Shown piece by piece: positions 41,171 through 51,600 of a DNA stretch of 64,000 nt. Origin of the DNA: Caldifarciminota bacterium (GTDB lineage: Bacteria > Hydrothermota > Tepidihabitantia > Tepidihabitantales > Tepidihabitantaceae); assembly GCA_026418295.1 (NCBI GenBank), contig JAOABP010000001.1, positions 186,001-250,000 on the forward strand, written 5' to 3'. The position numbers were made by a program, and so were the translations under genes. A model generated the notes under the pieces. That model worked only from the letters and a program-made list of their open reading frames with translations. It did not search any database and was not told the origin of the DNA. Position 1 is the stretch's first letter; every line of letters begins with the position of its first letter.

Positions 41171-44122
41171 ATGAGGAGATTTGTTCTGAGCGGTCTGCTC
41201 GTGCTTTTTGCCTTCGGCTTCGGGATGATCAGCCCGGAGCTGGAACGGCATCTGAGTACGGCGGCAGCTGACCAGAAGCTGCCGGTCCACATCGTCCTGA
41301 AAAACCAGTATGACACCCGGCTCCTTTTCTCGCAGGTTGACGGTCTGAGCCGGCAGGAGCGCCGGGTGCGGGTGGCACAGATTCTCGGCGACTTTGCCCG
41401 GAGAGAGCAGGAGTCCATCCTGCGCTATCTGGCGGAGCGGGAAAAGCAGGGCGAGGTCAAAGACATCCGCCCGATCTGGATTGTCAATGCGGTTGCCTGT
41501 GAGGCGACGCCGGCGGTGATCCGGGAGCTGGCGCAGCGGGCAGATGTCCACTATGTCAACTATGATCTTGCCTGGTGTCCGGACCTGCTGGAGAAGCCGG
41601 GCGCGCCTGCCGAGCCGCAGTATGATGCGACCTGGGGTGTGCGCAAGATAAGGGCGCCTGAGGTCTGGGCGCAGGGCTACACCGGCCAGGGTGTGGTCTG
41701 CGGCCACATTGACACCGGCTGTGACTACACCCATCCGGACCTGGCAGACCACATGTGGGAGGACCCCAACTACCCCTATCACGGCTGGAACTTTGAGGAA
41801 AACAACAACAACCCGATGGATCAGAACGGGCACGGCACCCACACTGCGGGCACGGTTGCCAGTGACGGCACCTCGGGCACCCAGTGCGGGGTGGCGCCTG
41901 ATGCCCGGATCATGGTCTGCCGGGTGCGGACCGTGGCGGACTCGGTGGCGGAGAGCCAGTGCTGGCAGGCGATGCAGTTTGTGGTCTCGCCCCCGCTCTC
42001 ACCGGCCAACGGTGCGGACCTCTACACGATGTCTTTGGGCTGGATGCTCTCCTGGAACCCGCATCAGGCGACCTGGCGTCAGGTGGCAGACAATGTCAAT
42101 GCGGCGGGCGTGATCCAGATCATCGCTGCGGGCAATGAACGGGGACAGGCAACACCGCCGAGTGCGCTCCGCTGTCCGGGCAATGTACCGCCGCCCTGGT
42201 GGAACCCGCAGAACACCGGCACCGGCACCCTTTCCGGCGTAATATCAATCGGCGCCACCGACTCAACCGATGCAATCGCCTACTTCTCCAGCCCCGGACC
42301 GGTTACCTGGCAGAATGTTGCCCCTTATAATGACTACCCCTATCCGCCCGGACTGACCAAACCGGATGTGAGTGCGCCCGGAGTGGCGGTCATCTCCTGC
42401 CGGATCGGCGGCGGTTATCAGAGCATGGACGGCACCTCAATGGCGACCCCGCACACTGCGGGCACGGTCTGCCTGATGCTCTCCAAGAACCCCAACCTGA
42501 CCCCGAGAATGGTGGACTCAATCCTTGAGGTAACCGCAGTGGACCTGGGAACCGCAGGCAAGGACAACGACTTCGGTGCGGGCAGGATTGATGCCTTTGC
42601 TGCGGTTACCGCTGTGCCGAGAGGACCCTACCTCAAGATGCTCCGGTTCTTCCTGGCAGACTCATCAGGCAACACCGACGGCTATATTGACCCGGGCGAG
42701 AGCGCCAGCCTGCGCTTCTGGCTCAAAAACGACGGCAACGCCTTCTGTGCCAACACCCGCGGGATTCTGCGCTCCTTTGACTTCCGGCTGCTGGTCACCG
42801 ACTCCACCGGCTCCTGGGGCACAATCGCACCGCAGGACAGCGCCTACAACCTTACCGACCGCTTCCTCCTCTTTGCCGACACCAGCCTGCGTGCCGGCAC
42901 ACTCCTCCCCTGCACCCTTTATGTTACCGGCGAAAGTGCGGACTATGCAACAAAATTCGGTATTGAACTCCGGGTCGGCATGCCGGGCCAGCTGATCTTT
43001 GACCACGACACCAACAACTGCCGGCTCAGTGTCTCCTGCCTCGGTGCGCTCGGCTATCTGGCACCGGAAAGCACCGGCTCCGGCTTCTGCTATCCCAAGA
43101 CCGCGCCATCAATCCTCACTCACGCCTCACTTGCCTGGGGCACCGACACCCTGTATGTTGTTGACCGCTACTACACCCGGCCCGTTACCGCACCGCCGGA
43201 TACCGAATTCCTGCTGGTTGACAGTCTGCGCAACATCTACCCGCCCCAGAAGGGTCATGAGCACTACCGCGCCTGGTTCTCAGACCGCAACCATCCCCGC
43301 TCAAAACTGCTCGTTGCCAGCCAGAACAGCTATGCGGACGGCACACCCGGCTACCGCGACTTTGTCACCATTGTCTACACGATTCAGAACAACGGCTCCA
43401 CCACCCTCTCCAACTTCTACGCCGGCATCTTTGCCGACTTCACGATTGACACCGCGGGCGACATCTGCGACCAGGACAGCCTGCGCCGTTTCATCTATAT
43501 CACCAGCGCGCAGGACAGCACACCGGTTGCCGGGATTAAAATTCTCGAACCGGACTCCGGAGTCCACCTGACCGCCATTGACCCGGCGATTTACTACCTG
43601 CCTGACTCCTCACTCCGCGATGCCCAGAAATGGCGGATGCTCAGCGGTCAGGTCCGCCTCCCCCGCTCCACCCGGCCCGACAACTGGGCGCTCTGTGCCT
43701 CAGCCGGACCGTTCACCATCAACCCCTTCTCCGCAATCCGGTTTGCGGTCGCCTTTGTCGGCGGTAATACCATCGCCAGTGCGCTCGTCAATGCGGACAG
43801 CGCCCAGCGCTGGTACCGACACTACATCGGCACAAAAGAGCCCGCCACCCCATCCTCACCGCTGGGCTCCGCACTCACCATCTCCCCCAACCCCTTCACC
43901 CGCAACCTCACCATCCGGCTCAATTTGCCCGAGCCCGCACCGGTCCGGCTCACCCTCCACGACATCTCGGGCAGAAAGGTGGCAGAAATCTATCAGGGAA
44001 CGGCACAGCCGGGCACCGGCGAACTCCGCTGGTCCGCAAAAGGGCTGAACCCTGGTGTCTACTTCATCCGGCTCCAGACACCGGGAATGAACACAACCGA
44101 ACGGGCAATACTCGTCCGTTAG
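41171..44122 (+). CDS. Secreted subtilisin-like serine protease with C-terminal sorting domain
   Basis: Exported S8 peptidase of 983 residues. A signal peptide (MRRFVLSGLLVLFAFGFG) and an inhibitor-like propeptide lead into the catalytic domain with the triad in VCGHIDTGCDYTHPDL (Asp), NGHGTHTAGTVAS (His) and MDGTSMATPHTAGTVCL (Ser), and the oxyanion Asn in QIIAAGNERG. A long beta-rich region follows and the last 90 residues are a FlgD-like/Por-secretion tail (ISPNPFTRNLTIRLNLP, LTLHDISGRKVAEIYQG, GLNPGVYFIRLQT). It is thus the clearest candidate cargo for PorU/PorV. Codons end in C noticeably more often than in neighbours, which may reflect high expression. Confidence 0.94.
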   Translation: MRRFVLSGLLVLFAFGFGMISPELERHLSTAAADQKLPVHIVLKNQYDTRLLFSQVDGLSRQERRVRVAQILGDFARREQESILRYLAEREKQGEVKDIRPIWIVNAVACEATPAVIRELAQRADVHYVNYDLAWCPDLLEKPGAPAEPQYDATWGVRKIRAPEVWAQGYTGQGVVCGHIDTGCDYTHPDLADHMWEDPNYPYHGWNFEENNNNPMDQNGHGTHTAGTVASDGTSGTQCGVAPDARIMVCRVRTVADSVAESQCWQAMQFVVSPPLSPANGADLYTMSLGWMLSWNPHQATWRQVADNVNAAGVIQIIAAGNERGQATPPSALRCPGNVPPPWWNPQNTGTGTLSGVISIGATDSTDAIAYFSSPGPVTWQNVAPYNDYPYPPGLTKPDVSAPGVAVISCRIGGGYQSMDGTSMATPHTAGTVCLMLSKNPNLTPRMVDSILEVTAVDLGTAGKDNDFGAGRIDAFAAVTAVPRGPYLKMLRFFLADSSGNTDGYIDPGESASLRFWLKNDGNAFCANTRGILRSFDFRLLVTDSTGSWGTIAPQDSAYNLTDRFLLFADTSLRAGTLLPCTLYVTGESADYATKFGIELRVGMPGQLIFDHDTNNCRLSVSCLGALGYLAPESTGSGFCYPKTAPSILTHASLAWGTDTLYVVDRYYTRPVTAPPDTEFLLVDSLRNIYPPQKGHEHYRAWFSDRNHPRSKLLVASQNSYADGTPGYRDFVTIVYTIQNNGSTTLSNFYAGIFADFTIDTAGDICDQDSLRRFIYITSAQDSTPVAGIKILEPDSGVHLTAIDPAIYYLPDSSLRDAQKWRMLSGQVRLPRSTRPDNWALCASAGPFTINPFSAIRFAVAFVGGNTIASALVNADSAQRWYRHYIGTKEPATPSSPLGSALTISPNPFTRNLTIRLNLPEPAPVRLTLHDISGRKVAEIYQGTAQPGTGELRWSAKGLNPGVYFIRLQTPGMNTTERAILVR

Positions 44123-44142
44123 ACCGAGCCTTACCTTAAACG

Positions 44143-44181
44143 GGCTGGGACATCAGGGCGTGTCCCAGCCTTTTTATTTTT
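44143..44181 (+). terminator. Rho-independent terminator after subtilase
   Basis: A perfect 10 bp stem, GGCTGGGACA (44143-44152) with TGTCCCAGCC (44161-44170), an 8-base loop and a T-rich tail TTTTTATTTTT. It marks the end of host-like sequence before the AT-rich defence locus. Confidence 0.92.
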
Positions 44182-44385
44182 CCGGATTAACACCGGCACG
44201 GTGAGGGGAACTGCCCGGACGGCAGAGCAAAAATTACGGTGCCCGATTTTCCTTACAACTTGTAAAATCGCAACTTACAGCAAAAACCTCCTCTCCGCCT
44301 CAATAAAAAATGTGAATTTCCCCGTTTTTCCGGACTCTAACTAATTATGAGGACCGCGGGCAACTGGCGGTATAAAATAAAATAT
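44182..44385. other. Spacer where base composition drops
   Basis: No gene is supported. Composition changes from GC-rich at the left to AT-rich from about 44240 on, so this is the left boundary zone of the defence locus. No integrase, tRNA end or direct repeat is visible. Confidence 0.5.
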
Positions 44386-44413
44386 TTGACATAAATCTCA
44401 GCTTCGTTAAATT
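44386..44413 (+). promoter_or_regulatory. Promoter of the DUF262/HNH gene
   Basis: TTGACA (44386-44391), a 16 bp spacer and TAAATT (44408-44413), followed by an AAGGAG site at 44445-44450 and ATG 44456. Confidence 0.7.
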
Positions 44414-44455
44414 AAATACAAACAATTGTAGGCACAATATCAAAAAGGAGAAAAA

Positions 44456-46117
44456 ATGAGAGTTAGCGACCTGATGAGCAGGGTCTACAATGGCGAGGTT
44501 GTAATCCCCGAATTTCAAAGAGGTTTCATCTGGGAACCTGAGGATGTCAGGGAACTCCTAGTTTCGCTTATCGGTGGATATCATGTGGGGAGCATGCTAG
44601 TTATAAGATTAAGCAGCGAAGATTCACCCTTTGGACTCCGGCTGATTGAGGGAGTTGAAAAAGTAAATGAGCAAGCGAAAATAGATTCTACGGTTACCGT
44701 AATTTTAGACGGTCAACAGCGAACTACAGCATTGTTCTACGCTTTACATGGACCGAAAATGCCATTAAAAGGAAGAAAGAGCCCTTATCTTTTCTACCTT
44801 GATTTGAAAAAAGCCCTCTCACAAGACTGGAATGATGCCGTGATTGCAGTCAATGTCAGCGATCACAAAGGGCTTGCCCAAATAAAACAGAACGATTATA
44901 TTGTTCCATTTACATTGCTCAGCGAAAGGGGTTATTTAGGTCTTGGAAATCTAATCCAAAGAATCGTTAATAAATTTGATGCCGAATCTTTTCGAATAAT
45001 AACAGACATCGTCAATGACTTTATTAATCGGGAGATCCACATCATAGAACCACCGCCGAGCACTTTCAAAAGGGATATTAGGGAAGGAAAAGATACCAAA
45101 GATAAAGAAAAGAAAGACACTGAGAAAAACAAGTATAATCTCGAATGGATTGCCGAAACTTTTGAACGGATAAATCGGACCGGAGTCCCTCTCTCGATCT
45201 TTGAACTTCTTACCGCCCGGTTGTACAAGTATGATATCAAACTGCGGGACCTCTTGGAGAATGCCAAAGAAGAATACGAGTTTGCCCGAATTATACATGA
45301 GGAGTATATATTAAAAGTGGTTGCGCTAAAAAGAAATCTTGAATTGAAACGCAGAAGTCTGCTTGAACTTGACCCAGAAAACTTTGAGCGTGACTGGCAA
45401 ACTGCCTGCGATTATCTTCAAATGGCTTACAACAGAATGAAAAATGATTACGGCATTATAAATTTCAAAAAATGGACACCGTACACAACCATGATCGTGC
45501 CCCTCGCTGCTATGCTTTATAGCGTCAGTCCCAAGGGACATAACTCAATGCGTAATTATGAAAAAATTGACAAATGGTACTGGATATCGGTGTTTGGCAA
45601 TAGATACGCTCAGGCTATTGATACAACCTCTTATCAGGATTATATTAGTATGAAGAACTGGTTTGAGGACGACAATAAAGTCCCAGAAACTTTGCGGAAT
45701 TTTGACATTAATACAGTCGAAATAGATGCCGAGAAACAATCCTCGGCAACCTACCGGGGCATCATGAACCTGATAATCTTGAAAGGAGCCCTTGATTTCC
45801 ACACCGGACAGAAATATCACTTTGACCCCGATAAAGTGGAAGACGATCATATCTTTCCTAAATCAATCTTTAATGAGAATAGGATAGCGAACCGAACGCT
45901 CATTGCTGACAACAGACACAAAATAAATAAGAAACCCTCTGAATACTTCAGTGAAAAAGAGAAAAAACTCGGAAGGGAGCAGCTGGTCCAAATCCTTGAA
46001 TCACATCTCATACCCAAGGATGCATTACCCGACTTGCTCAAAGACGACATCGAAAATTTCATGAACAAAAGAAAAGAAGCTATCTTGAATGAAATTAGGG
46101 CTCGAACTAACATATAA
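44456..46117 (+). CDS. DUF262/HNH protein, GmrSD-type (type IV restriction) nuclease
   Basis: Protein of 553 residues. The N-terminal DUF262 (GmrS/ParB-like) domain has IPEFQRGFIW at residues 17-26 and the nucleotide-handling motif LDGQQRTTALFYAL from residue 84. The middle is helical with a Lys/Glu-rich loop. The C-terminal quarter holds an HNH-type nuclease site in DDHIFPKSIF with the later Asn/His in NRTLIADNRHKINKKPSEYF, the DUF1524-like pattern. Fused proteins of this type restrict DNA with modified cytosines or act in phosphorothioate- and BREX-linked defence. AT-rich codon use (AAA, GAA, AGA) contrasts with flanking genes. It is the first gene of the acquired locus and has its own promoter. 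Confidence 0.85.
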   Translation: MRVSDLMSRVYNGEVVIPEFQRGFIWEPEDVRELLVSLIGGYHVGSMLVIRLSSEDSPFGLRLIEGVEKVNEQAKIDSTVTVILDGQQRTTALFYALHGPKMPLKGRKSPYLFYLDLKKALSQDWNDAVIAVNVSDHKGLAQIKQNDYIVPFTLLSERGYLGLGNLIQRIVNKFDAESFRIITDIVNDFINREIHIIEPPPSTFKRDIREGKDTKDKEKKDTEKNKYNLEWIAETFERINRTGVPLSIFELLTARLYKYDIKLRDLLENAKEEYEFARIIHEEYILKVVALKRNLELKRRSLLELDPENFERDWQTACDYLQMAYNRMKNDYGIINFKKWTPYTTMIVPLAAMLYSVSPKGHNSMRNYEKIDKWYWISVFGNRYAQAIDTTSYQDYISMKNWFEDDNKVPETLRNFDINTVEIDAEKQSSATYRGIMNLIILKGALDFHTGQKYHFDPDKVEDDHIFPKSIFNENRIANRTLIADNRHKINKKPSEYFSEKEKKLGREQLVQILESHLIPKDALPDLLKDDIENFMNKRKEAILNEIRARTNI

Positions 46118-46185
46118 ACGGCTACAGAACACTAACAAGAACTGAAAGACCGAAAGCCTGAAACGCAGAACATAGACATCTCAGC

Positions 46186-46213
46186 TTGACTTGGAATCGA
46201 AAAAGTCTATTTT
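46186..46213 (+). promoter_or_regulatory. Former mod promoter, now upstream of the helicase module
   Basis: TTGACT (46186-46191), a 16 bp spacer and TATTTT (46208-46213), 20 nt before the ATG of the methyltransferase remnant. No other promoter is evident before 46457, so it probably drives the membrane protein and helicase genes. Confidence 0.55.
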
Positions 46214-46233
46214 ACTGAAAAAGGTAATCTTAC

Positions 46234-46437
46234 ATGCCGCGGCGACGCAGGGAAACCACCACTCCACCGGTAGATGATTACCGCCACAACCGGAGCGCCC
46301 GGCGCAAAAACAACCCGCCCGCAGGCCTCGCACCAACCTTTACAGCCGCCCACGAGCGTCAGGTTGAGAAATACCAGTATGACCCCCACCTTGACCCCCA
46401 TCTGGTCTGGGCAGGCAAGGCAGAGCATCTGCATTGA
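46234..46437 (+). pseudogene. 5-prime remnant of a type III-like DNA methyltransferase (mod)
   Basis: A 67-codon frame whose product matches the start of type III-like/adenine-specific site-specific DNA methyltransferases: a basic N-terminus, VDDYRH, RRKNNPPAGLAP and especially EKYQYDPHLDPHLVWAGKAE. In intact proteins I know, that last phrase is followed by an HTSFEV-like segment and about 800 further residues with the catalytic domain; here it ends after AEHLH at a stop. The stretch is GC-rich like the chromosome, while sequence on both sides is AT-rich. The break lies near 46431. It is probably still transcribed and could be translated, but cannot methylate DNA. Confidence 0.75.
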
Positions 46438-46456
46438 ATTAGGAGGTGCGTCAGGG

Positions 46457-48643
46457 GTGAATGCATGGCTAATTTTACTCCTGCTTGGAGTTGTACTGAT
46501 AATGTTGGGTGCAACTGCAGTAGTTTTTAGCAGACGGAAACGTCACTCCCACCGACAACCGCCTGTAGCCGGTACGAAACCTAACACTCCAGTAGAGGAA
46601 CCGCCGCTAATTAAGACAGCTTCACAGGCAGAACAACCACTCCAATCAGAACCTACACAAGAATCAAAGTCGCCAAACCAACATTCGGAAAATAATATTA
46701 TTCCACAAGTGCCGGCATGTTTCCCCTCTGCCAATACAGAAGATTTCCGCGCCGGAGAGGCCTCAAATAATACGAGAAAATCAACGAAACCAATCAATCG
46801 TGGAGGAAGACCTCGAGAGTCCCTCGATAAGTACAGCTCCCGTAGACAAAGACAGAGCAGGAAGCCTAAATTTCTGAAACCTGAAATTATTTGCTTCAAG
46901 AAAGAACATCAGTGGATAATTGCAGTTGAGGTACCGGACGAATTCGTTGAAAAACCAGGTCTAACTGTTTTGCAAAACGGATCGCCTCTACAAAAATATG
47001 CGCAGAATGTTAACCTCTGGCTTCTGCAACAGTTATCAGGGGAAATAATCGTAAGTTGGGATGAGGCTGATATAAAACATACCAAAATTAATCTCGGCAA
47101 TGATAACTATCTACTCTTTAAATTGACCGGTCAAAATTCAGATCGGGGTCGACGCATCAAATCTCCTTCCTCTGGTTGGTATTTGGTGATAGTACCGGAA
47201 ACTTGGAAACGGGATGAATCGCGATCTGGACCCCCGCCGGTAGTTCCAGAGGTTGTTTCGATAAGCGACTACCAAGCTCATTTCTTTAATATTGAAAATG
47301 GTATTCCAGAAATTGCATTTCTCCTTCCTGATCGAATGCTTAAAATTATTGAATCCAAAAAGCAAAATTTTTATCTAACAGGACTTTCAATTGATAAATA
47401 CATATGCGACTCAATGGGGCCTCTATTTATAACCCTCCCTGAAATTACTACATCAGATTCTCTAGCGTGGCAAAATGTCCGCACAATCGTCGTTGGCGAA
47501 GAAGGAGGCGGAAGAAGACACTGGCGGATTGAATTTACGCCTTGCCCTAACCGGGAGAAACAAACTTTGCCACCCAAAATTGAGGCAATGAAGAGCGGAT
47601 GGTACTTCATCAGATTCTATAACCAAGATGAAGAACTAATTGAAAGCATGGACTTCAGGTTCGCATCTGGACTTAAAAAAGTGGAAATGACCGAGATGAA
47701 TCCTATACCCTCCCGGGATGGACATAAGCCAATACGTCTGGAATTTCTGCATGAACCAGACTGCTCAGTAAAATTATCCAGTAGTTCTTCAAAAATCCAG
47801 ATCGAGCGCCAACCGAATATTACAATTGCAATTATTCCTCCAGATTCAACATGTGATCAAAGCCGTTGGTCGATACGATCAGGGAACGGTTCTCCGATCG
47901 CAGTAGATATCTTGATAGAAAGAATTTGGTGGACAATCGGAGATGAGGATAATTACCCCAATGACTGGCAAGATCATCCCATCGTCGCAGCACGCACGGA
48001 CTTCAATCCTACCTCAAGTAAAGTCTTGTGGTTACGTCTCCCCAGACATCGGTGGGCAGAGGAAGTGCTGGTGGGATTTGAAAAATCAAGAGCCCGCACC
48101 TACAAAGTGAAAACAAACGAGCAAATCCTCGCCGTTCCGCTTCGCGAATTTACCGATTGTGCGGAAGTAGAGAATCAACAACATGAATGTTGTCTAAGAT
48201 TCTGGATTACAAATCGAAATCTGGAGGCTGAAGTTGTTATCCTCCCCTCTATTACCACGGATAAACATCTAAGGGTAGGGTGGGGTAGAAAAAAAACGGC
48301 CGTAGCGAAAGTGGTGATGCGGAATGGAAAAGGCGAAATTAAAGTCAATGGGAAACCTTCAGATGAATACTTTGTCCAAGCGCCGATCGAAGGCAAGCAA
48401 TTCCTGAAACGCCTGCTTAATCTCAAGGAGGTAAACGCCCTCTTGGCGGAAAAAGCATTGGATGTCGAGGTTAAAGGAAGTAACCCCACCACCACCCAAC
48501 AAATCAAAGCTGTAGCACATGCAATTGCACGCACTTTAATAGACTATGACTACCGCCTGAAACCGATATTAAAACAAGCCGGTTTTGGGGGATGTAGAAT
48601 AACTACGATGCATATTAACCGCGTAAGGAGAAATAAATCATGA
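46457..48643 (+). CDS. Membrane-anchored protein of unknown family, partner of the DUF1998 helicase
   Basis: Protein of 728 residues that I do not recognise. Residues 3-24 (AWLILLLLGVVLIMLGATAV) are a single transmembrane helix followed by a basic RRKRHSHR, so the bulk should lie in the cytoplasm. Residues 30-135 are a polar Pro/Gln/Glu linker ending in a basic patch. The remainder appears to be beta-rich modules, the first starting FKKEHQWIIAVEVPDEF; a short helical domain closes the protein. No nuclease or ATPase motif is seen. Start GTG 46457 has GGAGG 10 bp upstream; a longer frame from 46274 only reads the mod remnant out of frame. Its stop overlaps the helicase start as ATGA. Base composition is AT-rich. 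Confidence 0.8.
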   Translation: MNAWLILLLLGVVLIMLGATAVVFSRRKRHSHRQPPVAGTKPNTPVEEPPLIKTASQAEQPLQSEPTQESKSPNQHSENNIIPQVPACFPSANTEDFRAGEASNNTRKSTKPINRGGRPRESLDKYSSRRQRQSRKPKFLKPEIICFKKEHQWIIAVEVPDEFVEKPGLTVLQNGSPLQKYAQNVNLWLLQQLSGEIIVSWDEADIKHTKINLGNDNYLLFKLTGQNSDRGRRIKSPSSGWYLVIVPETWKRDESRSGPPPVVPEVVSISDYQAHFFNIENGIPEIAFLLPDRMLKIIESKKQNFYLTGLSIDKYICDSMGPLFITLPEITTSDSLAWQNVRTIVVGEEGGGRRHWRIEFTPCPNREKQTLPPKIEAMKSGWYFIRFYNQDEELIESMDFRFASGLKKVEMTEMNPIPSRDGHKPIRLEFLHEPDCSVKLSSSSSKIQIERQPNITIAIIPPDSTCDQSRWSIRSGNGSPIAVDILIERIWWTIGDEDNYPNDWQDHPIVAARTDFNPTSSKVLWLRLPRHRWAEEVLVGFEKSRARTYKVKTNEQILAVPLREFTDCAEVENQQHECCLRFWITNRNLEAEVVILPSITTDKHLRVGWGRKKTAVAKVVMRNGKGEIKVNGKPSDEYFVQAPIEGKQFLKRLLNLKEVNALLAEKALDVEVKGSNPTTTQQIKAVAHAIARTLIDYDYRLKPILKQAGFGGCRITTMHINRVRRNKS

Positions 48644-51600
48644 ACCCGATTGAACTGGCAAGAAAGGTAGAGGAAAGATATCGCAACTATCTTAAAACGA
48701 CATTTTACTTCAAAGACCCGCAACTCAGAAAATCATTTGAAGATGCGCTTGATTCAGGACATTTATGCAAAGGACCTTACATCGAAGCTACGCCGGTATT
48801 CAAACGAGGGAAGAAAACCTCTGAACTGTTTTCGGAACTTCTCGGGTCAAAACCTGATGATGGATTTATAAAAGCCATAGGTGATAGACACCTTTATAAA
48901 CACCAAGAAGAGGCGATCAGAAGAGCATTTGCTGGGAACAATGTCGTCGTCGCTACAGGAACAGGAAGCGGGAAAACCGAAGTCTTTTTCTACCCTATTT
49001 TGCTCCATCTATATCAGGAATTCCGATCGGGCAATCTCGGTCCTGGAGTGCGTGCCTTGATACTCTATCCGATGAACGCACTTGCTAATGATCAAAAGGA
49101 ACGTCTTGGTCAACTTTGCAAGGCACTAAAAGATGCGGGAACAGATTTCCACCTAACCTTTGGACAATATATTGGGGAAACTCCTGAGGATGAAAATGAC
49201 TTCCAGCGGCACGCACATGACCACCTGGATGAACGGCGTGAACAAGGTAACTCCATTTTAAAAGATGGACAAGTTATCCACGGAGAATTGGTTTTGCGTT
49301 CGGAAATGCGACACACACCGCCCCACATTCTCCTCACCAACTACTCAATGCTGGAATATCTACTCCTGCGACCTGACGACAGCCCGCTGTTTGACAATGG
49401 AAACGCCCAATGGTGGAAATTTCTTGTGTTAGATGAAGCCCATCAATACCGCGGCTCACGTGGAATTGAAATGGCGATGCTCATGCGACGTCTCAAACAA
49501 AGACTGCGCGAAGGAGGACGCAAAGAAACGTTCTGTTGTATTGCGACCAGCGCAACACTAGTTGGGCAAGACAGCGATAGAGCTACCGTTGCTCAATTTG
49601 CATCGGCCCTTTTTGGGGAAAAATTCCAGAAGGAAGATATAATTTTAGGTGATACAATTGCTGTTTCTGACCCCGGGCCGAAAGAACTCTCACTTGAAGA
49701 TTACCGCTGGCTGAAAGATTCTATTGATAATATCGATCAGCAAGACAGATCCCGACTCGCTGAAATAGCAAGCCGGGTAGGTGTTCAGCTGTCTGAAAAT
49801 GAAAAGTGGGAGAGAGCAGTCGGCAGGATACTGGAAACTGATGGCAGATCAACAAAGCTTCGACTTATGCTCACCGGTAATCCTGTTGAAGTTCCACACC
49901 TTGCCAATGAACTCTTCCCTAACCAGCCAAAAGAAGAAAGGATTTCGGCATTGACTCAATTGGTCGAACTCTTGATCAAAGCTAAGAATCCAGAATCCGG
50001 TGACCCGATTTTGTCTGCTCGGTACCATATTTTTCTGCGTTCACTGGAGGGTGCTTTTGTCTCTCTTTGGCCTGAAAACAAAGTTTTCCTTGACCGGAAA
50101 ACAATCGGCGAAGAAACATCGGCTTTCGAAGTAGCGTTATGCCGTGAATGTGGACAGCATTACTTTGTAACGAGTAAGAATTTCAAACAAGGAAAGGTTC
50201 AAGAGGCAATCCGGGATCCAAATAACCCTGATTTTGGAGTTACCTTTCTTCGACCTATTGAAACTGACGAGGAAGAAGTCGAAGGTAATGAATCTGACCG
50301 AAGCCAAAACATGCTCTTCCTGTGCATTAAATGCGGAGAAGCTCAGCCGCACCAGCTGACTTGTGGGCATAATAAATTTATCCGTATCGTCAAAGAAGCT
50401 CCGCCCGAAGATGACGATCGTGCCGATCAGTTGGCAAAATGCGGCGTCTGTGGCTATACCGGCGCTGGGCGTGATCCTGTTCGGGAAGTTATCCATGGCA
50501 CCGATGGACCGCATGCGGTGATAGCCACAACCCTCTATCAGAACCTTCCAGAAGAAAGAAGAAAAGTGCTTGCTTTTGCCGACGGACGTCAAGAGGCGGC
50601 TTTCTTTGCTTGGTATCTGGAAAGTTCATATAGAGATATTCTGAACCGCAACTTAATTCTGAGTGCAGTGAAAACGCTCGCACAGCACGCCCCCGAAGGT
50701 CTATCCCTAAAAGAACTCGCTAGAGAACTGTGCCACATTTTTCAAGATCACCAAATCTTTCCTCCTTCCATGGGAGGCCTGGACTTACGCCGCGAAGCTT
50801 GGATCGCACTTTATCGCGAGCTCTTAACTGATGAACAAAGGATTTCTCTGGAGGGTGTTGCGTCGATTCGATGGTCCATAAAGTGGCCCGATTGGTTTAA
50901 GATCCCTGAAATTCTGAAACAACCGCCATGGTCACTTGATGAACGAGAAGCACTGGATCTAATGCTTCTTCTCCTCGACACCATGCGAACCAGCGGTGCG
51001 GTAGAATTGCGGACAGAAAGTGGTATCTCCCTTAACTGGAATGACCTTAACCTGCAAGCATCACAAACGCGTTTCCGTATCGGCGCCCGGGGAAATCCAA
51101 GGGGAGTAAAAAGTTGGGATGGAAAAGGGGGAACACGTGCCCGCTTCCTTGCCAAGCTGTTGATGAAGGAAGATCCAAATATTTCAAAGGACAAAGCTCT
51201 AAAGATCGCGGAAAAAACATTGCAAGCTATCTGGGAATCAACAAAACAGTGCGAAGAAAGAGCTAGTAATAGCAATTCCCGTCTTCTACTCGCTATTAAC
51301 GATGCCCGGAGATTAAATCCTGACTGGTGGCGACTGCATCTAATCGGAGATAACGATACGATCTTTCAATGTAATCTATGCGGCCGTATTCAAGCTCTTT
51401 CCGTGCGCGGAATCTGTGCCCGCCATGGCTGCTCAGGCATGCTGGAACCTAAGCAATTGCGTGACCTACAACCTAATCATTACCGCGAACTTTACAATAC
51501 CGAATTACCAGGTTTGATGAGGGTAGAAGAACACACCGCGCAACTTGACAAAGAAAAGGCACGGGAGTTCCAAAGGGAATTCAGGAATGGCAAGATCCAC

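Noticed and set aside
46274-46456. Upstream extension of the membrane protein to 46274
   Set aside because: That stretch reads the mod remnant in another frame and ends just before a GGAGG-GTG start that opens with the transmembrane helix.
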